Assembly (NCBI GenBank): GCA_913063125.1
Contig: CAJXZM010000004.1
Coordinates: forward strand, 31,955 to 95,954
Reading direction: 5' to 3'
DNA: 64,000 nucleotides
Origin: an uncultured Gammaproteobacteria bacterium
GTDB lineage: Bacteria; Pseudomonadota; Gammaproteobacteria; Pseudomonadales; Ketobacteraceae
Shown: positions 63,481-64,000 of the stretch, piece after piece
How positions within the stretch are numbered: position 1 is the stretch's first letter
Layout of the letters: each line of letters opens with the position of its first letter
Translations under genes and position numbers: made by a program
Notes under the pieces: model-generated
What the model was told of the DNA's origin: nothing
Databases searched by the model: none
The model's input: only the letters and a program-made list of their open reading frames with translations

Positions 63481-63984
63481 CTAGCGGGCTCGCTTGATAT
63501 CAAACCCACAGTAAAAGCTTGTTTGGTGATCAGAATAAATTTGCTTGGCTAGTATCTTTTTTGCTTTGCTGAATGATGAAGGGTGGTCAGCGTAGCGGGG
63601 GAATGATTGTCCTGATGTGGCTGTATTAAACATTCTACAAGCGGATATGCCATCAGGAGGCCCATAATTGACACCAAACCCTACAATACGCCGCGAGAAC
63701 TGATCAATTACAACCATAACCCAAAAGTTTTTGAGTGTTGCTGAGTGGCATTTAAAGAAGTCCACGGACCATAAGCTGTCTTTTGTATGCCCCAAAAATG
63801 TTAACCATGAAGGGCCGCTGCCGCCGCCGGTAGGTTTATTCTGTTTGAGTAATACATGCCTGACCTGGTCTCTGGTAATGTCAGTACCAAATACCAGGTT
63901 GATTTGCTGGGTAATTCGAGCTGTGGACTTCCCAGGGTTTGCTAGACACCAAAATGAGTTAAAATCTAACTTTATTAGAGGTGT
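63481..63984 (-). pseudogene. Truncated integrase-core transposase (rve/DDE type)
   Basis: A 167-codon open stretch without a start codon. The first part resembles a helical HTH region (ANPGKSTARITQQINLVFG, RDQVRHVLLKQNK), then the catalytic core begins with LWSVDFFKCHSATL, FWVMVVIDQFSRRIVGFGV and CRMFNTATSGQSFPRYAD. The first core Asp is present; the second catalytic motif is degenerate, and the chain stops before the final Glu. It is an IS3-like (or related) transposase remnant. No terminal inverted repeats were found. Confidence 0.7.
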
Positions 63985-64000
63985 TTATGAAGAGCAAACG

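Noticed and set aside
63987..64000. ATG with GAGG upstream at the right edge
   Set aside because: Only four codons are visible, too little to call a gene.

Overview
The window is ordinary gammaproteobacterial chromosome with an accessory right-hand end. Housekeeping genes of gammaproteobacterial type (rimO, yfbR, a two-module queF, bfd with a ferritin pair, a yegD-like Hsp70), moderate to low GC, three large MMPL-type RND permeases, a phasin-like protein, a PHA-synthase-like hydrolase and a PEP-CTERM protein suggest a marine or environmental gammaproteobacterium. I cannot place it at genus level from sequence alone.

Layout. 0-9 kb: the 3' end of a heavy-metal-type RND pump; a GlxA/AraC regulator divergent from an MMPL permease plus alpha/beta hydrolase operon; a diguanylate cyclase; an SDR dehydrogenase. 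9-20 kb: a ferritin/bacterioferritin pair with bfd, a lone 3TM holin-like protein, a PhaC-like hydrolase, yfbR, a UDG-family protein, initiator tRNA, a cereblon-like CULT protein, a phasin-like protein and a lysine-degradation operon (lysine 6-dehydrogenase-like, aminoadipate-semialdehyde dehydrogenase). 20-34 kb: a second MMPL permease, a large hybrid sensor kinase, a lipoprotein MsrA-MsrB fusion, rimO, the Hsp70-like gene, a sugar-epimerase-like SDR, tRNA-Gly, and a TetR-controlled third MMPL permease. 35-48 kb: ABC-2 exporter, queF, an adenylate cyclase, a catalytically altered endonuclease V homologue, nitroreductase, LysR/FMN reductase/cytochrome b561, a NarX/NarL-type two-component pair, and a lipoprotein metallo-beta-lactamase-fold hydrolase.

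48.6-57.4 kb is the most unusual part. Three overlapping genes on the minus strand encode large paralogous ClpA-like double AAA+ proteins. Each has an unfamiliar N-terminal domain and a first AAA+ domain that keeps Walker A but lacks the Walker B Asp-Glu. Each second AAA+ domain has intact Walker motifs but lacks the aromatic GYVG pore loop. Two of the three end in a region resembling the PCRF domain of peptide chain release factors, without GGQ. No ClpP is nearby. A lipoprotein with a short leucine-rich-repeat-like segment is divergent from the operon. I regard this as the best candidate for an undescribed system.

59.5-64 kb is a mobile or accessory segment. It holds the 3' end (domains V and VI) of a group II intron, a sigma-54-type promoter in front of a PEP-CTERM gene, and a short run of small AT-rich genes. 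The stop codons of those genes lie inside attC-like elements, which suggests an integron cassette cluster without a visible integrase. A truncated integrase-core transposase closes the window. A 30-residue membrane peptide next to the cassettes has a same-length paralogue (16 of 30 residues identical) 22 kb away, at 41.1 kb.
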